The notes: generated by a model from the sequence alone, not told the origin. A stretch of DNA of 40,853 nt from Chloroflexota bacterium (GCA_005889475.1 VBGT01000053.1:1-40853); one strand, 5' to 3'. Positions 8,603-16,967 are shown, counted from the stretch's first letter. Made by a program: numbers and translations.

Positions 8603-9940
8603 TCAGGCAGCTCGCGGATCCGCGGCGGCGAGCGGTCCGACCGGCTCGTAACGACCGTGGATCGGGCGTGCCAGCCCGCTCGCCTCGAGGCGGGTCAGAG
8701 CGCCGAGGACGGCGCCGACGCTGAGACGCGTGACCGCGACAAGCTCATCGACGGTCACCGCGCCGTGCACGAGCGCCTCAGCCACGGCCAGCTGGGCTGG
8801 GTCTCGACCGGACAGGACCGCCTTCGCCGACGGCAGCTCGACAGTGGAACGGACCGCGACCTCCTTTCCCACCGCCGTTTGCCTTCGGGTCGCGTTCGAC
8901 CCCAGGGGCGCGGGCAGTCCCGCGGCTGCGGCCAACCCCAGATCGTCGAGCAGCTGCGGAACGCCGGACACGATCCTGGCCAGGCCGTGCCAGTCGCGGA
9001 GGAAGCCGTTGCAGCCGTCGGAGGTCGGTGCGTCGATCGAGCCCGGGACGATGAAGCACTCTCGGCCCTGCTCGAGCGCCCACGACGCGGTCACCAGTGC
9101 GCCGCTGCGGGCGCCGGCCTCGACGACCACGACGCCATCGGACGAGCCACTGATCAGCCGGTTCCGCTGCGGGAACGTGCCCTTGCTCGGCTCGACCATG
9201 GGCGCGTACTCGGAGACCACCGCGCCGCCACCGTCGACGATCGCGTCCGCCAGCCGGTCGTGGGCACGCGGGAAGAGCCGCGCGTGCCCGCCGCCGATGA
9301 ACGCGACGGTGGGCACGCCTTCGCTCACGCAAGCTGCGTGCGCTGCGCCGTCGATGCCGATGGCGAGGCCCGACACGACCGTCGCGCCGGCGCGCGAGAG
9401 GGCTGCCGCGATCCGGCTCGCGATGCGCCGCCCCGCCGGGCTCGGGCGCCGCGTGCCGACGACCGCCACGACGCGCGCAACCGTCAGCGACAAGAGCGAG
9501 CCGCGGACGAACAGCGCGGGCGGCGGGATGTCGATCGCGTTGAGGCGAGGCGGGTACTCGGCGTCACCCCGGGCAACGACGCGGAGGCCGCTTCCGGTGA
9601 CCTGGTCGAGGAGCTTCGCTCGGTCGGCCGCAGCGGTCACGATGGCATCGGCGAGGGCGAGCGGTATCGCTCGCCATTCGCCCTCGGCGGCCCTGCTGCC
9701 CTCCACGAGGGCGTCCCGACCACCGATGCCTGCCGCCGTCTCCAGGATCGCCGCGGGCGAGCCAAGCCGATCAACCAGCCGGCCAAGGGTCAACGGTCCG
9801 AGCCCGTTCACCGACAGGAGGACGGCGAGCGCCTCACGGTCCTGCTCGCGCAGCGGCGCCATCGGCACCGCATCTGCGGTCCCGCCGGGCAAGCGTCCGC
9901 CGCCATCGAGGCCGTCCGGTCCGACGCCGACGCCGAGCAC
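8603..9940 (-). CDS. dprA: DNA-processing protein DprA (Smf)
   Basis: This 445-residue protein loads RecA on incoming single-stranded DNA during natural transformation. It has an N-terminal SAM/HhH-like region (about 30-110; LLSVNGLGPLTLGRLVDRLG). A Rossmann-like DprA domain (about 115-330) carries VVAVVGTRRPSPAG, SGLAIGIDGAAH, SEYAP, FPQRNRLISGSSDGVVVVEA, SGALVTASWALEQ and PGSIDAPTSDGCNGFL. A C-terminal winged-helix domain (about 375-430; AVTVDELVAVTRLSVGAVLG) resembles the DprA DML1-like module. The GTG start at 9938-9940 lies 2 nt after the comM stop; an ATG 26 codons in (VPMAPLREQ) is an alternative. Pairing with comM supports a DNA-uptake or recombination role; no uptake machinery is in this window. 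Confidence 0.93.
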   Translation of the reverse strand: MLGVGVGPDGLDGGGRLPGGTADAVPMAPLREQDREALAVLLSVNGLGPLTLGRLVDRLGSPAAILETAAGIGGRDALVEGSRAAEGEWRAIPLALADAIVTAAADRAKLLDQVTGSGLRVVARGDAEYPPRLNAIDIPPPALFVRGSLLSLTVARVVAVVGTRRPSPAGRRIASRIAAALSRAGATVVSGLAIGIDGAAHAACVSEGVPTVAFIGGGHARLFPRAHDRLADAIVDGGGAVVSEYAPMVEPSKGTFPQRNRLISGSSDGVVVVEAGARSGALVTASWALEQGRECFIVPGSIDAPTSDGCNGFLRDWHGLARIVSGVPQLLDDLGLAAAAGLPAPLGSNATRRQTAVGKEVAVRSTVELPSAKAVLSGRDPAQLAVAEALVHGAVTVDELVAVTRLSVGAVLGALTRLEASGLARPIHGRYEPVGPLAAADPRAA

Positions 9941-9942
9941 GG

Positions 9943-11508
9943 TCAGACCGCCAGGGCCATGACCGGCCGGCTCGAGGGCGGGCGCCAGCGTGCGGCCTCC
10001 TCGAGGTGCTCAACCTCGACCGCATCGGCCCCGGCGAGATCGGCGACGGTGCGCGCGACGCGGAGCAGCCGTTCCGTGCCGCGACCGGAAAGGCGCTCGG
10101 CATCGGCGAGCTCGCTCAGGCGGTCTCTCGTGACCGGGCGCAGCCGAGCCACCGCGCGAAGGCCTCGGCTACCGATCCGGCTATTGAGCTTCCCGCCCGG
10201 TCGGGCCTGCTGGAGCGCTCGTGCCGCGGCGATCCTCGCGCCGACAACATCGGACGATTCGGGCTCCGCGTCATCGAACATCACCGCCGCTCGGATCCGA
10301 GCCAACGTCACCCACACGTCGATTCGATCGCGCAGGGGCCCCGAGATCCGGCCGACATAGCGCGCGGGCACGCTCTCCCCGCAGATGCAGCGGTCGTCCT
10401 CGCCGGCGTGGCCGCACGGACATGGATTGGTGGCGGCCACGAGCTGGAATCGAGCCGGCAGCGTGACGGCGCCCGCAGCTCGGACGATCGACACACGGCC
10501 GTCCTCGAGCGGCTGCCGGAGCGCCTCGAGCACGTCGCGCGAGAACTCGGCCAGCTCGTCGAGGAACAGGACGCCGTTGTCCGCGCGAGTCACCTCGCCC
10601 GGCGCAAGGCGCGGCCCGCCGCCCACGATCGCGGCGTACGAGCTCGTGTGGTGCGGCGCGCGGAACGGCGGCGTGCGGACGAGGGCATGGATCGGGCCCT
10701 CGCCGGAGGCCGACGCAACGATCGTGGCCGAGAGCGAATCCGCGTCCGAGAGCGGCGGAAGCAGCTTCGGGATGGTCCTCGCCAGCATCGTCTTGCCGGT
10801 GCCCGGCGGGCCGATCATCAGCAGGCCGTGGCCGCCGGCCAGCGCCACCTCCAGCGCCCGCCGCGCCTCGACCTGGCCGCGCACGTCGGCGAGGTCTGGT
10901 GGTGGAAGCGGCGGCGCGAGCGCGGGCCCTGGCCGCCCGGCGGACGCCGCCGCAGCTGGCGCGAGCTCCACGCGAGCCGGTCGCGTCGGTGCCGCCCGCC
11001 GGCGCGAGCGCAATGCGTCGACCGCTTCGACGAGGGTCGCCGCGGGCACGACCTCGAGCCCATCCACCAACCGCGCCTCGTCGGCGCCGTCGGCGGGCAC
11101 GATGACCCGGCGCACGCTCCGGCGCGCGAGCGCGGCGACCATCGGCAGCAGCCCGGGCACCGGCCGTATCTCGCCTCCGAGCGACACCTCGCCGATGAGC
11201 GCTGCCCGGCCGGCGCGTGGCGTGAACTGCTCCGAGCCGATCAGGATCCCGATCGCGATCGCGAGATCCGCGGCGGACCCCGTCTTGGGTACGTCTGCGG
11301 GCGCGAGGTTGACCGTGATGCGCCGCGGCGGATGCACGAATCCGGCGTTCCGCAGCGCGCCACGGACCCGTTCGCGGGCCTCCCGGATCGACGCGTCGCC
11401 GAGCCCGACGATGGTGAATCCGGGCAGCCCCGGCGCCACGTCGACCTCGACGCGGATGACGCGCCCGTCGAGCGCGACGAGCGTGGCGGACAGCAGGGTC
11501 GCGAGCAC
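9943..11508 (-). CDS. comM: ComM/YifB family AAA+ Mg-chelatase-like ATPase
   Basis: This 521-residue protein has an N-terminal Lon-protease-like fold domain (about 1-170; GLPGFTIVGLGDASIREARE). The AAA+ domain has Walker A GPPGTGKT (233-240), Walker B GVLFLDELAEF and the sensor region QLVAATNPCPCG. A Cys-containing insertion (CPCG and CICGE) precedes SGPLRDRIDVWV, as usual for YifB/ComM, and a C-terminal Mg-chelatase helical domain follows. ComM of gamma-proteobacteria is a hexameric helicase promoting branch migration during transformation. The GTG start lies 6 nt after a TAGGGT box, indicating a leaderless message. dprA follows after 2 nt, so the pair is surely one operon. Confidence 0.93.
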   Translation of the reverse strand: MLATLLSATLVALDGRVIRVEVDVAPGLPGFTIVGLGDASIREARERVRGALRNAGFVHPPRRITVNLAPADVPKTGSAADLAIAIGILIGSEQFTPRAGRAALIGEVSLGGEIRPVPGLLPMVAALARRSVRRVIVPADGADEARLVDGLEVVPAATLVEAVDALRSRRRAAPTRPARVELAPAAAASAGRPGPALAPPLPPPDLADVRGQVEARRALEVALAGGHGLLMIGPPGTGKTMLARTIPKLLPPLSDADSLSATIVASASGEGPIHALVRTPPFRAPHHTSSYAAIVGGGPRLAPGEVTRADNGVLFLDELAEFSRDVLEALRQPLEDGRVSIVRAAGAVTLPARFQLVAATNPCPCGHAGEDDRCICGESVPARYVGRISGPLRDRIDVWVTLARIRAAVMFDDAEPESSDVVGARIAAARALQQARPGGKLNSRIGSRGLRAVARLRPVTRDRLSELADAERLSGRGTERLLRVARTVADLAGADAVEVEHLEEAARWRPPSSRPVMALAV

Positions 11509-11514
11509 GGCTCG

Positions 11515-11520
11515 ACCCTA
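11515..11520 (-). promoter_or_regulatory. -10 box of comM-dprA
   Basis: TAGGGT on the minus strand with 6 nt to the GTG of comM. It fits the TAnnnT box plus 6-8 nt pattern repeated in this window. Confidence 0.45.
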
Positions 11521-11574
11521 CCGGCCGCGGCTTATCTGACGCTCACCTCGCGCTGCCGCCGCCAGTCCGGCGCG

Positions 11575-12780
11575 TTACCGGGCCCGGGCCGCTCCCGCGC
11601 GAGCTGCCGTCGCGCCCGCGCCGGCGGTCGCCGGCACCTGGGGCGCGAACGTCGCGTCGATCGAGTGGGCCAGGTCGACGATCTCCTTGCCGAGCGGCGA
11701 ATCCGGCTTCGACGACGAGAACGGCGACCCGGTGTTCTGGGCCGAGATCGCGGTCCGGTACTCGTTCGTGATCTTCGTCTCGAACTCGCGCTTGAGCGCG
11801 CTCTCGGCGGCGCCGGTGCTGATACCCGTGAACGCGTTCGAGCGGTTGAGGACCAGCTTGAGCCGCTTCGGGTCGAACCCGATCCGGCGCAGCGCCTCGA
11901 GCACCAGGCGCACGTTCTTGAGGCACGACAGGTCGGCGGTCATGACGATGTGCACTTCGTCCGAGTGGTCGAGGACCGACAGCACGAGGTCGCCGAGCCG
12001 CTTGTCGACGTCGACGATCACGTAGTCGTACAACGTCCGGAGCATCGCCAGGATCGCCGCGAAGTTCTCGGGGTTGACGAGGTCCGCCTCCTCGGGGCTC
12101 GTCGGCGCCAGCAGGAGGTCGACCCCGGAGTCGTGCTTGACCAGCACCGACTTCAACAGCTCCGTGTCGAGCTGCGGCGCGGTCATCAGGTCCGTGACGC
12201 TCTTGCGGTCGTTGCCCAGGTCGAGGAAGACGCGGTGGTCCCCGAACTGGAGGACGGCATCGACCAGGGCGACCTTGCGATCGAGCTGGTTGTGCATCGC
12301 GATCGCCGTGTTGATCGAGATCGTCGTCGCCCCGACACCACCCTTGGCGCCGTAGAACGCGATCATCTTGCCCAGCGGCGGCCGCGCCCGCGACGCGCCG
12401 TCGCTGGCAGTGAAGCGCGAGAGCAGGCCGCGCATCCGCGCGAGCAGCTCGGCCTGATGGAACGGCTTGACGAGGTAGTCGTCGGCCCCGGCGCGAAGGC
12501 CGCGGACCTTCTGCTCGACCTCCTTCTCCGAGGTCAGCATGATGATCGGCACGTGGCTCTTGCCGCCTTCGTCGGCCCGGATCCGCTCGGCGACGCCGTA
12601 GCCGTCGAGCTTGGGCAGGCTGACGTCGAGCAGGATCAACCCGGGCTGGTCGGACGCCCAGAGCTTCAGCGCCTCCAGGCCGTCGCCCGCGACCGAGACC
12701 GTGTAGCCCGCCTGCTTGAGCGTGTACTGCAGCAGGCGCTGGACATTCGCCTCGTCGTCGACGACCAGGATCTTCGTCAT
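11575..12780 (-). CDS. response-regulator receiver fused to TadZ/CpaE-like ParA ATPase (deviant P-loop)
   Basis: This 401-residue protein has an intact receiver at 1-118 (D8/D9, phospho-acceptor D52 in LLDVSLPK, T83, K105 in YLVKPF). A MinD/ParA-type domain covers about 136-385. Its deviant Walker A reads FYGAKGGVGATT (142-153): the signature Lys is K146, but the usual GK-T lysine is Ala. This substitution is known in TadZ/CpaE proteins, which localise type IV (Tad) pilus machinery to the pole. The C-terminus is Ala-rich (AGAGATAARAGAARAR). The gene follows the slipin by 35 nt and has an AGGGGGA ribosome site before the ATG. No tad pilus genes are near, so the partner is unknown. A paralogue at 35151-36323 has the opposite pattern of intact and degenerate motifs. 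Confidence 0.87.
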   Translation of the reverse strand: MTKILVVDDEANVQRLLQYTLKQAGYTVSVAGDGLEALKLWASDQPGLILLDVSLPKLDGYGVAERIRADEGGKSHVPIIMLTSEKEVEQKVRGLRAGADDYLVKPFHQAELLARMRGLLSRFTASDGASRARPPLGKMIAFYGAKGGVGATTISINTAIAMHNQLDRKVALVDAVLQFGDHRVFLDLGNDRKSVTDLMTAPQLDTELLKSVLVKHDSGVDLLLAPTSPEEADLVNPENFAAILAMLRTLYDYVIVDVDKRLGDLVLSVLDHSDEVHIVMTADLSCLKNVRLVLEALRRIGFDPKRLKLVLNRSNAFTGISTGAAESALKREFETKITNEYRTAISAQNTGSPFSSSKPDSPLGKEIVDLAHSIDATFAPQVPATAGAGATAARAGAARAR

Positions 12781-12815
12781 CCGTTCCCCCTAGATGGTCG
12801 CGCTGATCGGGTGGG

Positions 12816-13706
12816 TCATTCCCCGGCGCCGGCGCCGAAGCCCTTCTTGATGTAACCCGTGATCGGCCCGACGAGCTGGGTGAACTCGGTCGGAATGACG
12901 AACTTCGTCGCCGGGCTCGCTCCGAGCGCCTTCAGCGCCTCCAGATATTGGAGGGCCATCGTCTTCTCGTCGATCCCCTTGGCGGCGCCGAAGATCTGCG
13001 TCAGCGCGAGGCTGAAGCCCTCGGCCCGGAGGATCGCTGCCTGGCGATCACCCTCGGCGTTGAGGATGTTCGCCTGCTTTGCGCCCTCGGCGACGTTGAT
13101 CGCGGCCTGCCGATTGCCCTCCGATTCAGTGATGACGGCGCGCCGCGTCCGCTCGGCGGAGAGTTGCCGGTTCATCGCGTCCTGGACGTCGCGCGGCGGC
13201 GTGATCTCGCGGATCTCGACCGTCGTGACCTTGCCGCCCCATCGCTCGGTCACCTCGTCGAGCTTGACCCGCAGAACCTCGTTGATCTGCTCGCGCTTGG
13301 ACAGGACCTCATCGAGGAGGATGTCGCCGATGACGGCACGGAGGGTCGTCGTCGCAACGCCCTGGAGGGCGCCGGAAAAGTTGGCGACGTTGACGACGCT
13401 CTTGAGCGGATCCGCAATCCGCCAGTAGATGAGGAAGTCGACATTGATCGGGGCGTTGTCCCTGGTGATCGTCGTCTGGCTCGGGACCTCGATGAACTGC
13501 TCGCGGGTGTCGACCTTGACCGGCCGATCAACGACCGGGATCAGGAAGTTGATGCCAGGGTTCCGGACCATCGACTCGTCGGTCCTGCCGAGGCGAAAGA
13601 CGACCATCCGCTCGTACTGCTGCACGACTCGAATCGACAGGTAGATGATGACCAGCAGGACGACGACCAGGAAGGCGCCGACTGCCAGGACGACCGGGAG
13701 CTCCAC
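12816..13706 (-). CDS. SPFH/Band 7 slipin (stomatin-like) membrane protein
   Basis: The protein has 296 residues: one N-terminal membrane segment (about 5-24), then the SPFH/prohibitin domain (about 28-190; QQYERMVVFRLGR, PGINFLIPVVD, TTLRAVIGDILLDEVLS) and a coiled-coil of repeated Glu/Ala-rich motifs (EGNRQAAINVAEGAKQANIL). Slipins form membrane-attached oligomers that organise microdomains and can be substrates of NfeD-type proteases. The GTG start has a strong GGAGGT site 4 nt upstream. It follows nfeD by 40 nt, matching the conserved NfeD-slipin pair known from archaea and bacteria, which supports one functional unit. Confidence 0.93.
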   Translation of the reverse strand: MELPVVLAVGAFLVVVLLVIIYLSIRVVQQYERMVVFRLGRTDESMVRNPGINFLIPVVDRPVKVDTREQFIEVPSQTTITRDNAPINVDFLIYWRIADPLKSVVNVANFSGALQGVATTTLRAVIGDILLDEVLSKREQINEVLRVKLDEVTERWGGKVTTVEIREITPPRDVQDAMNRQLSAERTRRAVITESEGNRQAAINVAEGAKQANILNAEGDRQAAILRAEGFSLALTQIFGAAKGIDEKTMALQYLEALKALGASPATKFVIPTEFTQLVGPITGYIKKGFGAGAGE

Positions 13707-13746
13707 GCTTACCTCCGTTCCGCGTCTCGCGCGGGATGACCCGCGG

Positions 13747-15132
13747 TCACGCGCCCTTCGATGATGACGCGTCCGGCTCGACGGTGAGCGTCAATCCCTC
13801 CACCTTGATGACACGGATCGGTGTTCCACGCTCGAGCGATCGACCGTCGGCGGTCTTCGCGCTCCATTCCTCCCCGGCCGCGATCACCGAGCCAATCGGG
13901 CTGAGCGGCGAGCGGACCTCGCCGGTCGCCCCGGTCGCGACATGCACCCGGCTCCCGATACCGACGCCGACTCGGCGCGAGCGGACGGCGCCGAACGCGA
14001 TCAGGGCGACGAGCGCAGCGGCGGTCGCGCTGATGACCACGATCACCGGCGTGGCAACTCGCACCAGCGGTTCGAACGGGTCCACCGGGCCCGTGAACAG
14101 CGCGGAAAGGCCAAGCGCAAGGCACACGACGCCCCCGAATCCAAGCAACCCGTGACTGGTCACGGTGAGCTCGAGGCCGAACAGCACCATGCCGAACACG
14201 ATCAACAACAGCCCGCCGACGTTCAACGGCAGCGTCCCGAGGCCGATCAGTGCGAGCAGGATCATCAACGTCCCGAGGATCCCGGTCACGAAGTTCGGAC
14301 TGTAGAGCTCGGCCAGCAGGCCGATGGACCCGGTCGAGAACAGCAGGGCAACGATCGTCGGGTCGGACAGCAGGCGGATGAACGACAGGAGCGGGTTCAT
14401 CGCCTCCTCGGTGGCCGTGGCGCCATTCAGGTCGAGGGTGACCTCGCCGGCCGCGGTCTTGACGGACTTGCCGTTCGCGAAGCCGATGACCTCGTCGATC
14501 GTCGCTGCCTCACCGTCCACGGCACGCAGCTCGACCGCCTCGCTCACGGGCGACGATCGGGCGTCGCGCACCGCGGACACCGCCCAGTCGACGTTGCGGC
14601 CGCGCTCCTGGGCGATCGAGGTGATCTTTGCGATCGCGTCGTTCAGGACCTTCCTGCCGAGCGTGCCCTCGATATCCGTCCCCTCGCTGGTGATCGGCGA
14701 GGCGGCGCCGATGCTCGTGCCCGGCGCCATGAGCGCGATGTTCGCGGCGAGGGTGATGAACGTGCCGGCGCTCGCGGCGAAGCCGCCCGCCGGTGCAACC
14801 CAGACGATGATCGGGACCTTCGCCTCGAGCAGCGTCCCGACGATCGCGTTCGTCGAGATGAGGTCGCCTCCGGGCGTGTTGAGCTTGATCACGACGGCCG
14901 CAGCGTGGCGCTCCTCGGCGATCGTGATGTTGTCGTCGAGGTACTTGGCCATAGCCCCGTCGACGACGCCCGTCGTCGGCAGGACGATGACTTCGGGACC
15001 CGCCGCCTGCGCACCCGAGGCTGCCAGCAGCCAGCCGGCCCCGATGAGGATGAGCGAGACGCGCGACAGCAACGATCGGCCCCGTCTCGCCGCCGGCCCC
15101 CGGCGCCCCCTCTGCCGCTCCCCTGTGGACAT
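13747..15132 (-). CDS. NfeD-type membrane-bound ClpP-class serine protease
   Basis: The ATG at 15130-15132 is preferred because GGAGGTG lies 9 nt upstream; an in-frame GTG at 15150 would remove that site. The 461-residue protein has a signal peptide or anchor (about 20-43) and a ClpP-like Ser/Lys protease domain (about 46-230) with Ser121 (GGFAASAGTF) and Lys161 (TLGRKVLNDA), the dyad of the 1510-N family. About four membrane helices (roughly 255-380) and a C-terminal OB-fold NfeD domain (about 390-455; TGEVRSPLSPIGSV) follow. The archaeal homologue cleaves the C-terminus of its partner stomatin. The next gene is that partner, the slipin. The ATG also sits just downstream of the repeat element at 15257-15425. 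Confidence 0.93.
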   Translation of the reverse strand: MSTGERQRGRRGPAARRGRSLLSRVSLILIGAGWLLAASGAQAAGPEVIVLPTTGVVDGAMAKYLDDNITIAEERHAAAVVIKLNTPGGDLISTNAIVGTLLEAKVPIIVWVAPAGGFAASAGTFITLAANIALMAPGTSIGAASPITSEGTDIEGTLGRKVLNDAIAKITSIAQERGRNVDWAVSAVRDARSSPVSEAVELRAVDGEAATIDEVIGFANGKSVKTAAGEVTLDLNGATATEEAMNPLLSFIRLLSDPTIVALLFSTGSIGLLAELYSPNFVTGILGTLMILLALIGLGTLPLNVGGLLLIVFGMVLFGLELTVTSHGLLGFGGVVCLALGLSALFTGPVDPFEPLVRVATPVIVVISATAAALVALIAFGAVRSRRVGVGIGSRVHVATGATGEVRSPLSPIGSVIAAGEEWSAKTADGRSLERGTPIRVIKVEGLTLTVEPDASSSKGA

Positions 15133-15141
15133 GGTGGTCAC

Positions 15142-15148
15142 CACCTCC
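15142..15148 (-). promoter_or_regulatory. ribosome binding site of nfeD
   Basis: GGAGGTG on the minus strand, 9 nt before ATG 15132. It decides the nfeD start over the upstream GTG codon. A weak extended -10-like TGCAATACT lies a few bases further upstream. Confidence 0.65.
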
Positions 15149-15256
15149 ACGATGAGTATTGCACCGCTACGGCGGAGGGCCGTCCGCTGCTCGAGGCCAC
15201 CGCGCCCTCGAGAGGATCGAGCACGAAGGCGTCGAAACTGAGGGTGCGACCAGAAC

Positions 15257-15425
15257 CTGTCAGATGTTCACCCGGCGGGCACTCGTCACTCGGTCCGAAG
15301 ACGCCGACGACATCGCCACGCTCAGCGCCTCGGACGGCGTGGAGGCAGTCGTTGCCAGAAGTCACGTCCCGTGGGCACCTGACGAGCGATCCGGGACGAA
15401 TGCCCATCTCGTGAGCGGGTGACAG
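15257..15425. repeat. structured repeat element, copy A (about 169 bp)
   Basis: The element has three diverged ~34-nt units: forward 15257-15290, forward 15352-15387 and reverse 15393-15425. Outer units are complementary in blocks: CTGTCA with TGACAG, GGGCA with TGCCC, TCGTC with GACGA. The inner pair also folds (TGGGCA with TGCCCA, TCACG with CGTGA). The 61-nt spacer has its own inverted repeat, GTCCGA with TCGGAC. Architecture and end sequences match the element at 18481-18637. It overlaps the 3' end of the NUDIX gene and lies upstream of nfeD. No target-site duplication is seen. Confidence 0.65.
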
Positions 15426-16035
15426 AAATCGAGCGGTCGGGGTGGTCGGCCGGCACCCCCTCGAGGTGCTCGAACACGAGCGCGCTCCACGATTCCATCC
15501 GGTCGACCACCGCGGCGACCTCCGCCGGTTCGGCGAATGCGCCCGAGAGCTTCTCGGTCTCGCGGATCCGCACCTCCCGCCCACGGGCCTCCGCGACGTA
15601 GACGGCGCCGACATGAACGCTGCCGACGTCGGTGTCGTCGTCGTTGATCAGACCGATCAGCGCGAACTCGGGCTCGAAGCCGGCGTCGACCTCCTCGCGC
15701 CATTCCCGGCGAAGCCCACCGGCGAGCTCACCGTCGCCCGGGTTCAGGTGGCCGCCGACGCCGATCGTCCACAGATCGTGGAGGCGCGTGTCGCCGCCGG
15801 CCTTCGTCCGCCGCATCAGGAAGTAGCGCGATCCGTCGCGAAGGACCAGGTACGGGATCACCTGTTTCCACGACCGGTCGCGCTCCATCTCGCCTCGTGG
15901 TCGGAATTCGCCCGCCCGCGCAATCAGCGCCTCGAAGTCCGGGCCGGTCATGCGGTCGCTGCGAAGGCCACGCCAGCCGGGGTCGGCCATCAGCGCACTG
16001 CGCGGGATGACCAGAACGAGCTCGTCGTCGCTCAC
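15322..16035 (-). CDS. NUDIX hydrolase-like protein
   Basis: The start is GTG 16033-16035, overlapping the tyrA stop by 4 nt; the product has 237 residues. A NUDIX fold is clear: SWKQVIPYLVLRDGSRYFLM, then DLWTIGVGGHLNPGDGE, then GGLRREWREEVDAGF as the NUDIX helix. Against the textbook box (Gx5Ex7REUxEExGU), the spacing of the first Glu is off by one and the final Gly is Asp. The catalytic RE..EE helix is kept. This GGHLNPGD variant occurs in a family of uncharacterised NUDIX proteins; the substrate is unknown. The last ~35 residues (from about VTRSRDGHSS) are encoded by the repeat element 15257-15425 and are probably not native. It is last in a zinc ribbon-tyrA-NUDIX operon. Confidence 0.8.
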   Translation of the reverse strand: MSDDELVLVIPRSALMADPGWRGLRSDRMTGPDFEALIARAGEFRPRGEMERDRSWKQVIPYLVLRDGSRYFLMRRTKAGGDTRLHDLWTIGVGGHLNPGDGELAGGLRREWREEVDAGFEPEFALIGLINDDDTDVGSVHVGAVYVAEARGREVRIRETEKLSGAFAEPAEVAAVVDRMESWSALVFEHLEGVPADHPDRSISVTRSRDGHSSRIARQVPTGRDFWQRLPPRRPRR

Positions 16036-16967
16036 CCGTCCGTTGCCTCGTTGAGCTCGGCGCGGGCTGCCTCGAGCCGGGCCTGCAGGGCACCGGCATC
16101 CATCGTGTCGTTCCGCAGGAGGTCGATCCATGAATCGAGCGCCTCGCGCAGTACGGCGAGACGGTCGGCGACGAACGTCGCGTTGGTCGCCAGGATGCCG
16201 GCACCCATCTCCGGGTCGCCGCGCGCGAGGCGGGTCGCGTCCCGCCAGCCGCTCGCCGCGAGGCCCTTCGCAACCCCCCAGCCGGACGCCTCCGGGTTGC
16301 CGGCGATGCTCTCGACGAGTGCCGCCGCGACGACGAGCGGCAGGTGGCTGATCGACGCCACCGCCGCGTCGTGGTCGGCAGCGGTCATGTGGACCGGCAT
16401 CGCACCGACCGCGATGGCAAGCGCCTCCACGCGGCCGACGTCTCCCGGCGTCGCGGACGAGGCCGGCACGATCACCCACGGCCGACCGGCGAACAGGTCG
16501 GCGGTCGAGGCGGCGACCCCGGTCGTCTCCCGGCCGGCCAGCGGATGCCCGCCGACGAATCTGAGTCCTGCTGCTTCGGCCTCCTTGACGATCATCGCCT
16601 TGGTGCTGACAACGTCGGTGATTGTTGCGTCGGGCGCCAGGGCAGATGCCAGCGCACCGCCGAGCGCCTTGATGGTCCCGAGCATCTGGAGCGGAGGGCC
16701 GGCGAGGATGACCAGCTCGGCACCCTGGAGCGCGGTGCGAGTGTCGGCAGCCGCCTCGTCGACGATCCCACTGCGCACGCCCTCCCCGGACCCCGAACCA
16801 CCGGGCGTCCACGCAACGAGCTCGCCTGCGTAGCCCGCCTCGCGCAGGGCCATCGCGATGGAGCCACCAATCATGCCGAAGCCCAGGAAGGCGATGCGCC
16901 CGGGCAGGCGCCGTGTCGCGGCGGTCCGCGCCGGGTCGACCTCAGCCGCCAAAGGAGGTGCCGTCAT
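16032..16967 (-). CDS. tyrA: prephenate/arogenate dehydrogenase (TyrA family)
   Basis: From ATG 16965-16967 the protein has 311 residues. The NAD(P)-binding Rossmann motif GFGMIGGS lies near residue 25, followed by VILAGPP, DVVSTKAMI and GGHPLAGRETTGV, all typical of prephenate dehydrogenase. The C-terminal dimerisation domain carries SHLPLVVAAALV and the segment GWRDATRLARGDPEM. The enzyme oxidatively decarboxylates prephenate to 4-hydroxyphenylpyruvate for tyrosine synthesis. No ACT or chorismate mutase domain is attached. The start overlaps the 3' end of the zinc-ribbon gene by 26 nt; an upstream in-frame extension to 17108 is antisense-like sequence and was rejected. No other aromatic pathway gene is nearby. 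Confidence 0.9.
   Translation of the reverse strand: MTAPPLAAEVDPARTAATRRLPGRIAFLGFGMIGGSIAMALREAGYAGELVAWTPGGSGSGEGVRSGIVDEAAADTRTALQGAELVILAGPPLQMLGTIKALGGALASALAPDATITDVVSTKAMIVKEAEAAGLRFVGGHPLAGRETTGVAASTADLFAGRPWVIVPASSATPGDVGRVEALAIAVGAMPVHMTAADHDAAVASISHLPLVVAAALVESIAGNPEASGWGVAKGLAASGWRDATRLARGDPEMGAGILATNATFVADRLAVLREALDSWIDLLRNDTMDAGALQARLEAARAELNEATDG

Noticed and set aside
11828-11841. GAACGCGTTC palindrome as another LexA box
   Set aside because: The half-sites are separated by 2 nt instead of 4 and it lies inside the TadZ-like coding sequence.
10006-12855. Very long plus-strand open frame (949 codons), with similar ones at 2877-4733, 7973-10360 and 33000-34500
   Set aside because: All lie antisense to clear conserved genes and encode Arg/Asp/Gln-rich low-complexity protein, the usual artefact of high-G+C DNA.
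15138-15614. Minus-strand open frame of 158 codons between NUDIX and nfeD
   Set aside because: The first half is out of frame with the real NUDIX gene and the second half is the repeat element and nfeD leader.
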